A stretch of 64,000 nucleotides of DNA, taken from the NCBI GenBank assembly GCA_021324305.1, contig JAJPJI010000021.1, positions 1-64,000 of the forward strand. The letters are read 5' to 3'. Numbering within the stretch: the stretch's first letter is position 1; the number at the start of each line of letters is the position of its first letter. A program made the translations under genes and the position numbers. This DNA is from Gammaproteobacteria bacterium (GTDB lineage Bacteria; Pseudomonadota; Gammaproteobacteria; DSM-16500). Below, piece by piece: positions 20,101 through 28,065 of this stretch. Below the pieces are notes generated by a model that was not told the origin of the DNA, did no database searches, and worked only from the letters and a program-made list of their open reading frames with translations.

Positions 20101-20220
20101 TCCGATAGCGCCCACTAAAATGGTTAGCAAACAAAGCAATGCGGCAATATTACGGCTTGTCTGCGGGGAGATGATGAGTTTTTCCATGTCAGTCATCTTT
20201 AATGGATTTATTAATATCAT
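17128..20220 (-). CDS. Membrane PAS-GAF-GGDEF-EAL protein, probable c-di-GMP phosphodiesterase
   Basis: A 1030-aa protein. About eight membrane segments (20-290, MASE-like), a PAS domain (about 305-430), a GAF domain (about 440-590), a GGDEF domain from YDLLTGIYNR near 604 and an EAL domain to the end. The cyclase signature is IGDGRF near 682 instead of GGDEF, so diguanylate cyclase activity is unlikely. EAL motifs are intact (VYYQPK, EALIRW, NLS, ELTES, DDFGTGYSS, KIDKTFI, AEGVE), so it should hydrolyse c-di-GMP, perhaps tuned by GTP at the dead GGDEF. The start is ambiguous (residues 1, 9 or 12). It is convergent with, and overlaps, kaiB. Legionella kai loci are also accompanied by GGDEF-type genes, which suggests shared stress signalling. 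Confidence 0.9.
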   Translation of the reverse strand: MILINPLKMTDMEKLIISPQTSRNIAALLCLLTILVGAIGVCGWIFHIPIITTFLPQMISMKFNTAICLILSGIALRQLCPEKIKTQTLVIATLLSIILFIIATVTLCEYVLNTDFGIDQLFVMDTQVLKNELPGRMALVTAINFILIAISLMLMMTRKFPAWSYQICQCLMFPLILTTVFLYILHFMLGSLLLYSFYLSLPTIIGMASLNAAFMLARPQTGISLILLGDTFSGKVARITLPFIIIIPPFVNVLIRYGVKFQLYEDNFADLLTVLLEIEFIAILLYIALYSIRNKDINEFELKKILTEKEILFNEFAENIGSVLWRSTPNMDRMLYVSPAYEKIWGKSTASLYQKPHTWLDSIVPADRQKTADAFQRMIDQNMPHAAVTYKIVDANGSIRTIYDNGFPLKDKAGVIVARLGIATDVTEMYKSQIRSRLIHDIHFVLSLGHKVEFVAKEIMSLICQELNYDIGELWLLNEKTNALDCIAIWHHDVSLSSEMKLSIPVTKEYEDNFRVLCFNQKLIQYSTHPLHLKNAYIKKDGSIYNLKECFGIPLQVNNKKIGIMIFFNRQLTEQAYDTYDLLKYIVADLCQYLQSTAIQSRIDYLEKYDLLTGIYNRTAFEERLNDLIQRKPRSIAILKIMLVNLSMLNDVMGYDTGNQLLKHLSDTLSAYLTSGDDMLAVIGDGRFGLILYEPDYTRVTALANSVLQTVKNPIHINNHDVHINLNIGISIYPENGKTNYDLMANADIALMESEKEGMNLFKFSDIKTQKLISNQIKMENDMYRALKNNEFEVYYQPKLALDSSTIAGVEALIRWNDPSSSVRLPDEFIPVCERSGLITELGAYVLRRSMMEMLKDNMIVPVAINLSMQQFIKSYDLTGIIKQIVTELNVNPEYLELELTESILMSEPQRVLQILSDLQNIGIKIAFDDFGTGYSSMKYLVSFIPNMLKIDKTFINGLPADKRSIEITLAIIALAHSLGVKVIAEGVETEAQVKTLREAKCDQIQGFYFSSPLPLHELRMFMKKYQLKH

Positions 20221-20489
20221 TATATTCTACTGCTTGCTTTTATTGTGACCTATTTTCTGATACAAATTTTGTGCATCCAACGCTTATAAATATTCTTTTC
20301 GATCATTTGTTTCATATGTATTTACAATTCAAATTTTTATGCTGAATATAAGCATGCATTTTTTTATGCAATTTCGTTATACTTGATTAATAGTAATTTA
20401 GTAGGCAGGAATGGAAAAAATGACATGTTCGTGGCAATGCCGGGCCCAGTTCTCGCATTTGTTGTTAGATTAACAATCGATTGATGTTA

Positions 20490-21719
20490 TTAATCACGGC
20501 ACTCCAGATTGGGATGGGCTTTAAGAATTTTCTTATAAATATCCAGGACCAGGTATTTAATATTGTCAGTAACTGGAGACTTGGGATCTCCTTCGCCGCC
20601 TTTACTGTTCAATGCCGCAATGACGGTGACATTATTGCATTGTTTCCATATATACATCATTCGATAGCTCAGTGTGCTGCCCTCATAAAACCAGAAACGT
20701 GCATCATTGTCATAAGCAAGGCCGACACCTAAACCGAATCCTGATGGATTATTTTTATCAACGGTTTTAATTGGCTGGCCAGTTTTCATTGAGACAACAG
20801 ACATTAATTCACCAAGTGATTTTTGACGGTAGTTCTCTGAAAAAATATCACCATGATATAATGCGTTAACCCATTTAACCTGATCAGATGGTGTTGATAC
20901 GATGGCGCCAGCAGTACCTGCCCATGACAGGTTTACATTTGTTAAGTCAAGTAGTTTGTGTTCTTTATAATCATAAAAATAGCCATGAGCTTTGTGTGGA
21001 TAAATAATCGCATTAATTTTTTTCCAGTCATCTCCGGAAGGATAATATGTGTTTTTCATATTTAACTTGTCCAGAATTCTGGTCTGTAATACGGAATTAA
21101 ATTTTTGCTTGGTCACTTGTTCAATGATCATGCCAGCCAAGATGTAGTTCGTATTTGAGTATTCATATTTTTTTCCAGGTGTTACAGCCTGATTGGGATG
21201 CGCAAACGAGAGTAATAATTCGTTAGTAATATTTGCTGTTGGGTTGTTTTCGATAAAGGTATCAAATTCCTGTGTTGAGCTATAGTTTGGAATGCCGCTG
21301 GTCATATTAAGAAGCTGTTTGATCGTGACGTTTTTCCACATTGGATATTGTGGAAACCATTTTCCAATGCTGTCATTAATATCCAGTAAGCCTTCTTCTT
21401 CTAATTGGAGAATAATGGCCGAAGTATAAGACTTGGTGATGCTGCCGATATCATACAGTGTATTTCTAGTGATTGAGCTGGATTGAGGATTGTGTTCAGT
21501 TTTTCCTGCAAAAAAATTTTTCTTGATTATATCGTCATTGTTCGGATATGAAATGCTGACATAAATACCACTAAATTTTTCTTGGTTGCTTGTATCAATC
21601 AGATATGAATCAATAATTGCCTGAATATCACGATTCAGGTTAACAGGCTGTGCATAGGATGTTACGCCTGATGTCAGTAATAATAACAGAGAGTATCGTA
21701 GCTTTCTGATTGTAAGCAT
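20490..21719 (-). CDS. Exported serine beta-lactamase/penicillin-binding-like hydrolase
   Basis: A 409-aa protein of the class C beta-lactamase/esterase family. It has a signal peptide, the nucleophile motif SITK in DIGSITKSYTS, the second motif YSNTNY, and the late motif EGSTLSYR where true AmpC enzymes have KTG. The weak third motif suggests a peptidase, esterase or D-Ala-D-Ala type activity rather than drug resistance. GAGG precedes the ATG. It is a single gene flanked by gaps of about 270-310 bp. Confidence 0.85.
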   Translation of the reverse strand: MLTIRKLRYSLLLLLTSGVTSYAQPVNLNRDIQAIIDSYLIDTSNQEKFSGIYVSISYPNNDDIIKKNFFAGKTEHNPQSSSITRNTLYDIGSITKSYTSAIILQLEEEGLLDINDSIGKWFPQYPMWKNVTIKQLLNMTSGIPNYSSTQEFDTFIENNPTANITNELLLSFAHPNQAVTPGKKYEYSNTNYILAGMIIEQVTKQKFNSVLQTRILDKLNMKNTYYPSGDDWKKINAIIYPHKAHGYFYDYKEHKLLDLTNVNLSWAGTAGAIVSTPSDQVKWVNALYHGDIFSENYRQKSLGELMSVVSMKTGQPIKTVDKNNPSGFGLGVGLAYDNDARFWFYEGSTLSYRMMYIWKQCNNVTVIAALNSKGGEGDPKSPVTDNIKYLVLDIYKKILKAHPNLECRD

Positions 21720-21940
21720 TCTAGCCTCATTAATAAATAATAAATGAATAGCTGGATCGATAAAGAATCGTACTTTTGATATGATAACCTAAATCATGCT
21801 TCGAAATCTAATCCTCTTGCCAGTATCAGATGTATCAATATTCTCCAATGAGTTATTTTTAAATTATCAATCGAGACTATGAATTAGAACTATTCCTGGT
21901 AATAAACAGAAAATAAACTGATTCATAAGGAGATTTGATC
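21720..21940. other. Gap upstream of the hydrolase gene, no gene seen
   Basis: A+T-rich sequence without an open frame of interest. It should hold the promoter of the beta-lactamase-like gene (leftward) and, near its right end, the ribosome site AAGGAG of a possible 29-codon gene. Confidence 0.3.
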
Positions 21941-22030
21941 ATGAATAATAACGAAAAAACGAGGGAGTCAGATTTAGAATCCATCTTTTACAAATCAAGT
22001 TATCCTGACTCAATTATCTGCAATCATTAA
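21941..22030 (+). CDS. Possible 29-residue small protein
   Basis: An ATG preceded by AAGGAG at a spacing of 8 bp opens a 29-codon frame (MNNNEKTRESDLESIF..., ending ICNH), too short for standard gene calling. It is polar and acidic at the start with no membrane segment. Its stop overlaps the stop of the convergent mltB gene by four bases. It could be a real small gene, a leader peptide, or the intact start of a longer gene whose remainder was lost. Only the ribosome site and codon structure support it. Confidence 0.3.
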   Translation: MNNNEKTRESDLESIFYKSSYPDSIICNH

Positions 22031-23013
22031 TGGCGAGTATATGCTTGTTGACAGATATTATCAGCCAAATATCCGACTGTTCCTGCGTAATATGTTGAAT
22101 GGTTCCATTTCATGATGACTTTAAAATTATCAAAAATCATCATGGCTGGTCCGCCGAATGGTTCGATGACTGAAACCTCATAATTCTCACTTGGCAGGGT
22201 TTTACCTGGTGCTGCACGAACCCCCAGGCTTTTCCATTGTGCAATGGTTTTTGTGATATCTGGCGACATGAGTTGCGCATCAAAATTTGCTGGCACTGTG
22301 ATTGGAATAGCCCAGGGTTGGTCATGCTTCCATCCATTTATATAGAGATAATTGGCAATTGATGCAAATGCATCCGGTAAGCTTTTCCATATATCCTTAC
22401 GCCCATCGCCATCATAATCCACTGCATAGTTATACCAGCTTGACGGCAAAAATTGCGGTTGACCGCTTGCACCTGCCCATTCGCCTTTAAAATCCTTCAG
22501 CCGCACATGTCCATCATTTAATATGCGTAACGCTATCAATAATTCATTGCGAAAGAAATCAGCCCGTCGGTCATCGTAAGCTAGCGTGGCAAGAGAATGT
22601 ATGACTGGAAAATTTCCCATATAATGCCCGTAACTGGTTTCCAGTCCCCATAATGAAACAATGAAACACTCACTCACTCCATAACGTTGTGCTATTTGAG
22701 AGAGTACTGCCTGGTGTTTCCGTAATTCGGTTTTACCCATGGAAATCCGGTATTTATCAGCGCGAGTATTGCGATATTTAAGAAATGTCAGGCGTTTTTC
22801 AGGCTGTGCTCTATCGTAACTGAGCACTTGCCAGTTGGGTTCATCTAGACCATGAAAGGCTTGATCCACAATAGCAGGGCGTATTCCCTGGCTAATTGCT
22901 TCCTGACGTATTTCATTCAGGAAATCCTGCCAACTTTGTTTTGCGTAAGTTGAGATACTGAAAAAACAGGTAAACAGAAAAATAACCGCAGTAGTTGCCA
23001 GGTGTCGTTTCAT
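22027..23013 (-). CDS. mltB: MltB-type lytic murein transglycosylase
   Basis: A family-3 (SLT_2) lytic transglycosylase of 328 aa that cuts the MurNAc-GlcNAc bond of peptidoglycan with formation of 1,6-anhydro ends. Catalytic Glu is in GLETSYG (E125). Other family motifs are ASGQPQFLPSSW and DYDGDGRKDIW. An in-frame ATG at 23064 exists, but the start at 23013 is preferred: GTAGGAG lies upstream of it and it begins a proper signal peptide (MKRHLATTAVIFLFTCFFS). No lipobox is visible, so this form is probably soluble in the periplasm. Confidence 0.92.
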   Translation of the reverse strand: MKRHLATTAVIFLFTCFFSISTYAKQSWQDFLNEIRQEAISQGIRPAIVDQAFHGLDEPNWQVLSYDRAQPEKRLTFLKYRNTRADKYRISMGKTELRKHQAVLSQIAQRYGVSECFIVSLWGLETSYGHYMGNFPVIHSLATLAYDDRRADFFRNELLIALRILNDGHVRLKDFKGEWAGASGQPQFLPSSWYNYAVDYDGDGRKDIWKSLPDAFASIANYLYINGWKHDQPWAIPITVPANFDAQLMSPDITKTIAQWKSLGVRAAPGKTLPSENYEVSVIEPFGGPAMMIFDNFKVIMKWNHSTYYAGTVGYLADNICQQAYTRH

Positions 23014-23391
23014 GTGTGCTGCTCCTACAGCTGCAACTTTTTTATATATCTTGTTAAAAATCAATTTACCAGTATTTAATGTTGAGCAAATGATTTATAC
23101 TTACAACAAGATTGGCACATGTTCCGCCATTATAATAACATTGTCTAATATAATAATAAGCGAACAGTGCAAGAATGAATATGATTAATAATACAATCCG
23201 CAATCTTCTGATATCATTCATTGTCATTGTCCGGATTTTTAAAATGTATTATTTGCAACCTGGATTCAGGTACATCATAAAATACTCAATATTATTTTAT
23301 AGCAAGACGGAAAGATTGACCACTGTTGCTGCAGTTCGGTCAATCTGTGAGTCCGTCAATGTTTGATTATGATTTAATAAAAAGCTTAGTC
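23014..23391. other. Gap with a long imperfect inverted repeat
   Basis: No gene is supported here; a 63-codon frame at 23175-23366 (+) has no ribosome site or family. GATTGACC (23314-23321) pairs perfectly with GGTCAATC (23338-23345), and the outer arms GACGGA (23306-23311) and TCCGTC (23352-23357) extend the stem. It lies 34 bp after the stop of the leftward amidotransferase-like gene, so it may end that transcript, although no T-run follows. It could also be a regulator site. Confidence 0.45.
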
Positions 23392-24468
23392 TTACCAAAA
23401 TCTTGGAAGAAAACCTTGACGTTGATTGCTATCATTTTTCTTCGCGGATTCATTTTGTTCAAGAAACTGTTTTTTTACCTGGCTGGTGAATAAACCAAGT
23501 TCAGCTCTTGCTGCTCTCTCGTCTTTTGATTTTTTGCATGCAGCATGACGTTTTGACATTGCTCGGCTATATGCCATGCCAATATGAATTTCCGGATCTA
23601 TAAAATGCGCTTCCAGTAATGACTCATTCAGTTCATTCTGTGCCTCGGCAATTTTAGCGTTTCTTTTGGATTCAAAACTGTCGATGACAACTTCAGGATG
23701 ATGCTGCAGGCCAATGGTATAATAATTGCCTGTTGGTATTTCAATTGCTTCAATTGTGCCGTCAAATTTGTTGCGTGCTGTGACGCCAATATTTTTTTTG
23801 GATGAAGTGTCTGGAACATGTTGATGATGAAGGCAGGAGACAGAATACTCAATTGGCTTGTCTTTTTTTCCGCTTTTGAATTCATGTTGTAGTGCATCAT
23901 ACAATTGGCTGCCTTGATCAACGACTACCGTATTATTTAAATCAGGGTTTTTTTTGGCAGTTTCATTATGATAATAATGCTGGTCGTAGTCGGATAAATC
24001 TCTTACTTCCAAACCGCTATGATATCCAATGGCTTGTTCACCACGACATATTCCGAGAAGTGGTATGTCATCAGAACGCGCTTTTTCAACAAGCTGACCT
24101 TCAAATTTACTACGTGGATCATTATCATCATGGACAGGAATATCTGAACCACCTGGTAAATAGATGCCATTGAAGTGGTTGTTTCCTTTGGTAAAAAAGG
24201 AATGATTGAATCCTTCACTCGGTGGAACTTTAACCACTTCAATACCTTCATTCTCGAAATGCTGAATTGCCCGGTCAGCATTGCTGGCGCCATCATTTTC
24301 ATCATAAAGTGCGACAACTTTTGGTTTTGATTTAGAATCTCTTAGCTGCTTTTTTTCAGTTTTATTTAAGGCAAAACGGAAATCCTGCTTTTCTTCACCA
24401 GTATCAGGTGTTGAAAACAGGGAACTGGCTGCTGATAACAATGCAGAGAAATGATTTCGTAAAAACAT
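23392..24468 (-). CDS. Class I glutamine-amidotransferase-like hydrolase (Peptidase C26/PuuD-like), copy 1
   Basis: A 358-aa protein with the GATase-1 fold: nucleophile Cys141 in LLGICRGEQAIGYH, oxyanion region GIYLPGGSDIPVH, and the His-Glu pair in GLQHHPEVV. Such proteins hydrolyse gamma-glutamyl amides (PuuD cleaves gamma-glutamyl-GABA). An N-terminal hydrophobic stretch (about 6-20) may be a membrane anchor. The C-terminal 80 residues (MAYSRAMSKRHAACKK ... AELGLFTSQVKKQFL) lie outside the catalytic fold and are shared only with the neighbouring paralogue. It is transcribed divergently from copy 2. Confidence 0.8.
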   Translation of the reverse strand: MFLRNHFSALLSAASSLFSTPDTGEEKQDFRFALNKTEKKQLRDSKSKPKVVALYDENDGASNADRAIQHFENEGIEVVKVPPSEGFNHSFFTKGNNHFNGIYLPGGSDIPVHDDNDPRSKFEGQLVEKARSDDIPLLGICRGEQAIGYHSGLEVRDLSDYDQHYYHNETAKKNPDLNNTVVVDQGSQLYDALQHEFKSGKKDKPIEYSVSCLHHQHVPDTSSKKNIGVTARNKFDGTIEAIEIPTGNYYTIGLQHHPEVVIDSFESKRNAKIAEAQNELNESLLEAHFIDPEIHIGMAYSRAMSKRHAACKKSKDERAARAELGLFTSQVKKQFLEQNESAKKNDSNQRQGFLPRFW

Positions 24469-24745
24469 AATAATTATCCTTCTTAGCTAAAATATTTGCC
24501 AATCTTATCATTTTTTGATCAATTGAAAAATTGTAAAATAATCATTACGTCATATCAAAAATACAATTTTTACGGAAGTAAATTTTTCTAATCTTTGGTC
24601 CATTTTTTTGAGATCTTGGAAAATGATAATGGAGCTGACTTCTTAATCATTATTTAACAATGACTTAAAGTATGTTTAAGAATTCATATGTAAAATGGCT
24701 GTGCATAATTATTAATAAACAAAATCACAAAACGAGGGTAAAGAT

Positions 24746-25864
24746 ATGTTTCGATATGCTTTGGGTTTACTTGCAGGTGCAGTAGGAGTAAACACGTATA
24801 TACAAAAGAACAATCGTAAGGGTCATAAAAAGCCTGTTAAAACAAGCGAAACCGCAACAGAACATCAATTTACTTTAACCAGGCACGAAAAACACTATAT
24901 CAAGCAATTGCAAGATCAGCAGATTAAACCAGTTGTTGTTGCACTTTATGACAAGCGTGACGGCACAACCTATGCTGATATGGTGATTGATCATCTGGAT
25001 AAGAAAGGCTTACAGATTATCATGGTTGCTTCTGATGAAGGATTCAATCATTCCATTTTTGACGACAGAAATATTCATACAATTAATGGTATCTATTTGC
25101 CAGGCGGACCAAATGTGCCTGTCCACGATGATGCTGATCCGCGTAAAAAATTTGAAGGTGAGCTCACCGGGCTGGCTAGTTCCAGGGATATTCCACTTCT
25201 TGGAATCTGCCGCGGACAGCAAACGATCGGCCATCACCATGGTTATGCTGTGCAGGATCTCGAGCAATATGACAGTCATTATTCTTATGGTCATGAAAGT
25301 CAATACGAAGAAATTTATGCCACAACTGGAAATCCCAGCTTAAATAATCGAGTGGTAGTTGGAAAAGGCAGCCTGTTACACCGGGCATTGCAAGAAAAGT
25401 TGAAATATCCCAAAAAGGACGAGCCAATCGAATTTCACACAACCTGTCTTCATGAGCAGCATGTAAAACATGACCCTGAAAATAATAATCTTCAGGTTAC
25501 TGTGCGTGGTAAATATGATGGTGCTGTTGAAGGTATTGAAATAAAAACAGGTAAGTATTATACCATTGGCTTGCAACATCATCCTGAAGCGGTCATCGAA
25601 AGTTTTGAATGGATGAGACGAGAGAAGATTGCTCAGGCACAGGATGAATTAAGTGAAGCATTAATGGAGCCGCATTTCATAGATCCAGAAATTTACACTG
25701 GCATGGCATATAGCCGAGCCATGACAAAACGTCATGCTGCTTTTGAGAAATCAAGTGACGAAAAAGCGGCAAGGGCTGAGCTTGGCTTATTCACCAGCCA
25801 AACCAAAAAGCACTTTCTTGGGAAACAATCTGAAGTTCAAGAAAGCAGGAAGCCGCGGTTATAA
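24746..25864 (+). CDS. Class I glutamine-amidotransferase-like hydrolase, copy 2
   Basis: A 372-aa paralogue of the divergent gene at 23392-24468, with the same motif order: VVALYDKRDG, GIYLPGGPNVPVHDD, Cys155 in LLGICRGQQTIGHH, and GLQHHPEAVIESFE. It shares the extra C-terminal segment (MAYSRAMTKRHAAFEK ... LGLFTSQTKKHFL). The first 20 residues are mildly hydrophobic (YALGLLAGAVGVNTYI). GAGGG precedes the ATG. Clear divergence between the copies points to an old duplication and perhaps different substrates, maintained with a shared 277-bp control region. Confidence 0.82.
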   Translation: MFRYALGLLAGAVGVNTYIQKNNRKGHKKPVKTSETATEHQFTLTRHEKHYIKQLQDQQIKPVVVALYDKRDGTTYADMVIDHLDKKGLQIIMVASDEGFNHSIFDDRNIHTINGIYLPGGPNVPVHDDADPRKKFEGELTGLASSRDIPLLGICRGQQTIGHHHGYAVQDLEQYDSHYSYGHESQYEEIYATTGNPSLNNRVVVGKGSLLHRALQEKLKYPKKDEPIEFHTTCLHEQHVKHDPENNNLQVTVRGKYDGAVEGIEIKTGKYYTIGLQHHPEAVIESFEWMRREKIAQAQDELSEALMEPHFIDPEIYTGMAYSRAMTKRHAAFEKSSDEKAARAELGLFTSQTKKHFLGKQSEVQESRKPRL

Positions 25865-25928
25865 GGGAACGGAAGCGATGATTGCGTAAAAGTTTCACTA
25901 TCTCTGAGCGCAATTCTGTGATTAACCA

Positions 25929-25959
25929 ATCCATCCGCCATTTAACATGGCGGATGGAT
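25929..25959. terminator. Strong hairpin between convergent genes
   Basis: ATCCATCCGCCAT-TTAAC-ATGGCGGATGGAT is a perfect 13-bp stem with a 5-base loop, placed between the stop codons of two convergent genes (25864 and 26002). The position suggests a bidirectional terminator. T-runs are weak on both sides, so rho-independent action is likely but not certain. Confidence 0.6.
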
Positions 25960-26001
25960 ATCAATAGTCAGGATTGATCTCTAGAGCTAAAATTTGCGCT
26001 A

Positions 26002-27258
26002 TCAGTGATTATGATCCTGTTCAGTCGTTTCCGAAAATGTAATGTGCAATGCTTGAGCCAGGTTGGCAAGAGCTGTTTCCAATATATTAAATAATTGCTT
26101 GCGCTCGTCTGCGTGCGTCACGTTCAATGATTGTGTTTTGACAAGGTGATTTGCATTTAATGCCGTTTCGAATGCTGCTTCGGCATCTTGGTTCCTGATA
26201 AAGTCATATTCTCCCTGTGTGTTAACATATGCCAGAGTCGTCAGTGATCGAGAAAATATATTTTCCAATTGTGTCATTTCAATAGAATATGAATTATCAG
26301 ATTTCAGATTGACAGATTTGTTGTATAACTCATCCAGATAAAACCGGATTTGGCGTGGATATAAAATAAATGTGCTGCCTGCTGATTCATGCGTTCCGAC
26401 AGCTTGTTGATATTGTTGATCGTTTAATGTGACATCATCGATATGTTTGATTTTCTCAGCGTAATCAGGATTGTTATAATTGGCGCACAATTCAATATAT
26501 GTTTTTGTAATGTCTGCCCATGGGCCTGCATTATATGCCGCATTTAATATCATATCCAACATATTGTCAGGGGTATTTTGCAAATTGGTCATGCATTGTG
26601 GAAAATATTTTGCTGATGGTCCCCAGGCGTCGGCATTTATACTTTGCAGGCGTAAAAAATCATTATATTGAAAATACGCCGCAGCAATTGGGCCAAAATA
26701 TTTATTGTCTAATGCGACTGGTCCACTTTTGCTGGTTTGAACCCCATTATCCTGATCGGCAATGCTATATCCCAGGCTTTTTTGTAAAACAGTAAAATTA
26801 ATCAAGCCGATATGATCTTCCAGACGTTTGGAGTAGTCATTGATCTGATAAGGACCGCCCTGACCAGGGCTGAGTAACATTTTTCGAATGTTGCTATCTG
26901 GGTTAATCCAGTCGGAAGATGCTTGATAATCGCTTGTCTGTAAATTTTCCTGTAGCAGCTGGCCAAGCAATGAGCCTGTTATGTATTCATTATTAAATTG
27001 TATTTGCGGGAATTGTTCATGCAGTAAATGTGCATATAAAGCTCCGGCAACAAAATTTGAAAAAATCAAATCCTTATTATTGGCGTTTAATTCAAGTTGT
27101 TCTGATTGTTCCGTAATTTCCACAGGAAAACTCAGGTGGTAATATATTTTACCTGTATCATTTTCCATTCTTCCTGATGTGGTAGCAAATATGGATGGGC
27201 TGCTTAATAGCAAGGTGCTGCATGATATAAGAGTGAGAAACCTGGGCGAGAGATTCAT
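26002..27258 (-). CDS. Exported protein with faint transglycosylase-like motifs
   Basis: A 418-aa protein with a signal peptide (LTLISCSTLLLSSPSIFA, cleavage near FATT). I do not recognise the family with certainty. GGPYQINDYSKRL near residue 135 and NAAYNAGPWADI near 245 recall the GLMQ-I and AYNAG motifs of SLT lytic transglycosylases, and YPRQIRFYLDELYN follows later. The catalytic Glu context is not clear. It may be a divergent wall hydrolase or a host-directed exported protein. The leading stop-to-stop hairpin marks the end of its transcript. Confidence 0.45.
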   Translation of the reverse strand: MNLSPRFLTLISCSTLLLSSPSIFATTSGRMENDTGKIYYHLSFPVEITEQSEQLELNANNKDLIFSNFVAGALYAHLLHEQFPQIQFNNEYITGSLLGQLLQENLQTSDYQASSDWINPDSNIRKMLLSPGQGGPYQINDYSKRLEDHIGLINFTVLQKSLGYSIADQDNGVQTSKSGPVALDNKYFGPIAAAYFQYNDFLRLQSINADAWGPSAKYFPQCMTNLQNTPDNMLDMILNAAYNAGPWADITKTYIELCANYNNPDYAEKIKHIDDVTLNDQQYQQAVGTHESAGSTFILYPRQIRFYLDELYNKSVNLKSDNSYSIEMTQLENIFSRSLTTLAYVNTQGEYDFIRNQDAEAAFETALNANHLVKTQSLNVTHADERKQLFNILETALANLAQALHITFSETTEQDHNH

Positions 27259-27529
27259 TTTTATTTTTCCATTTGTTTATATTTTTTGTTAAATTTATTG
27301 CTGCTTGAACCGGAATTTATAATATCTTATTCATTCTTTGTTCTCAATCTAAGAAAACGCAAGCCTGTTTTGTGAATTGGCTGTTGTAGTGGTTAATTAA
27401 TATAAATACGTCCAATGCTATAATGTAATCAGCCAATGATGATTGTCAATCACTGATATTTATGCAAGGTATTGATATTAAATGTAAAAAAGCGGAGTTG
27501 TGAATCGGGTCTTGTCATGGTCAGGTAAC

Positions 27530-27964
27530 ATGAAAGAAAAACTTCAGATCTGTATCCCTGTATTGTATATCATATTCTTTGCGAATCATTTTGTGTTTGC
27601 GAAGAATGTTGATATGAACACCATTACACAACAGGATATTGATGCAGTATTTACCACCACGCATGGCATCATTATCAATCCAAATGTGATCATGAACCCT
27701 AATATAAAAGTCAACGTGCCAAATAACATATACACACAAAATGGCATTTCAACCCCGGAAGACAATACTATAATTTCACAAATCAATAAAAAAATCATTG
27801 AAGATGGCACTCTTTATAGCGTAAGTGTAAGCGTGACTTGCCAGGACGGCAATGTTCTGCTGCAAGGAAAAGCATCCACGTTGGCACAAATTGATAAAGT
27901 GATGAAATTGGTGGTTTCTATCCCCGGCGTGAAATCAGTGACATCGCGAATGACAATTAAATAA
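27530..27964 (+). CDS. Exported BON-domain protein
   Basis: A 144-aa protein if started at ATG 27530, which opens a signal peptide (MKEKLQICIPVLYIIFFANH). A GTG at 27500 in the same frame is possible but would bury it. The C-terminal 60 residues form one BON domain (VSVSVTCQDGNVLLQGKAST ... VSIPGVKSVTSRMTI), a fold thought to bind phospholipid or peptidoglycan at the envelope, as in OsmY. Asn-rich middle part. Single gene. Confidence 0.75.
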   Translation: MKEKLQICIPVLYIIFFANHFVFAKNVDMNTITQQDIDAVFTTTHGIIINPNVIMNPNIKVNVPNNIYTQNGISTPEDNTIISQINKKIIEDGTLYSVSVSVTCQDGNVLLQGKASTLAQIDKVMKLVVSIPGVKSVTSRMTIK

Positions 27965-28065
27965 TCACGTACCCATATCTGCATGGATATATAATATTCA
28001 TTTATAAAGATTGACTTCGATGCGGAAGCAGTCAAATATAATCCGCATACGCGCCTGTATTACTA

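Noticed and set aside
20490..21719. Beta-lactamase as a drug-resistance gene
   Set aside because: The KTG-type third motif is missing, so a resistance claim cannot be supported from sequence.
23175..23366. 63-codon hydrophobic plus-strand frame
   Set aside because: No ribosome site. The frame runs through the inverted repeat, which better explains sequence constraint.
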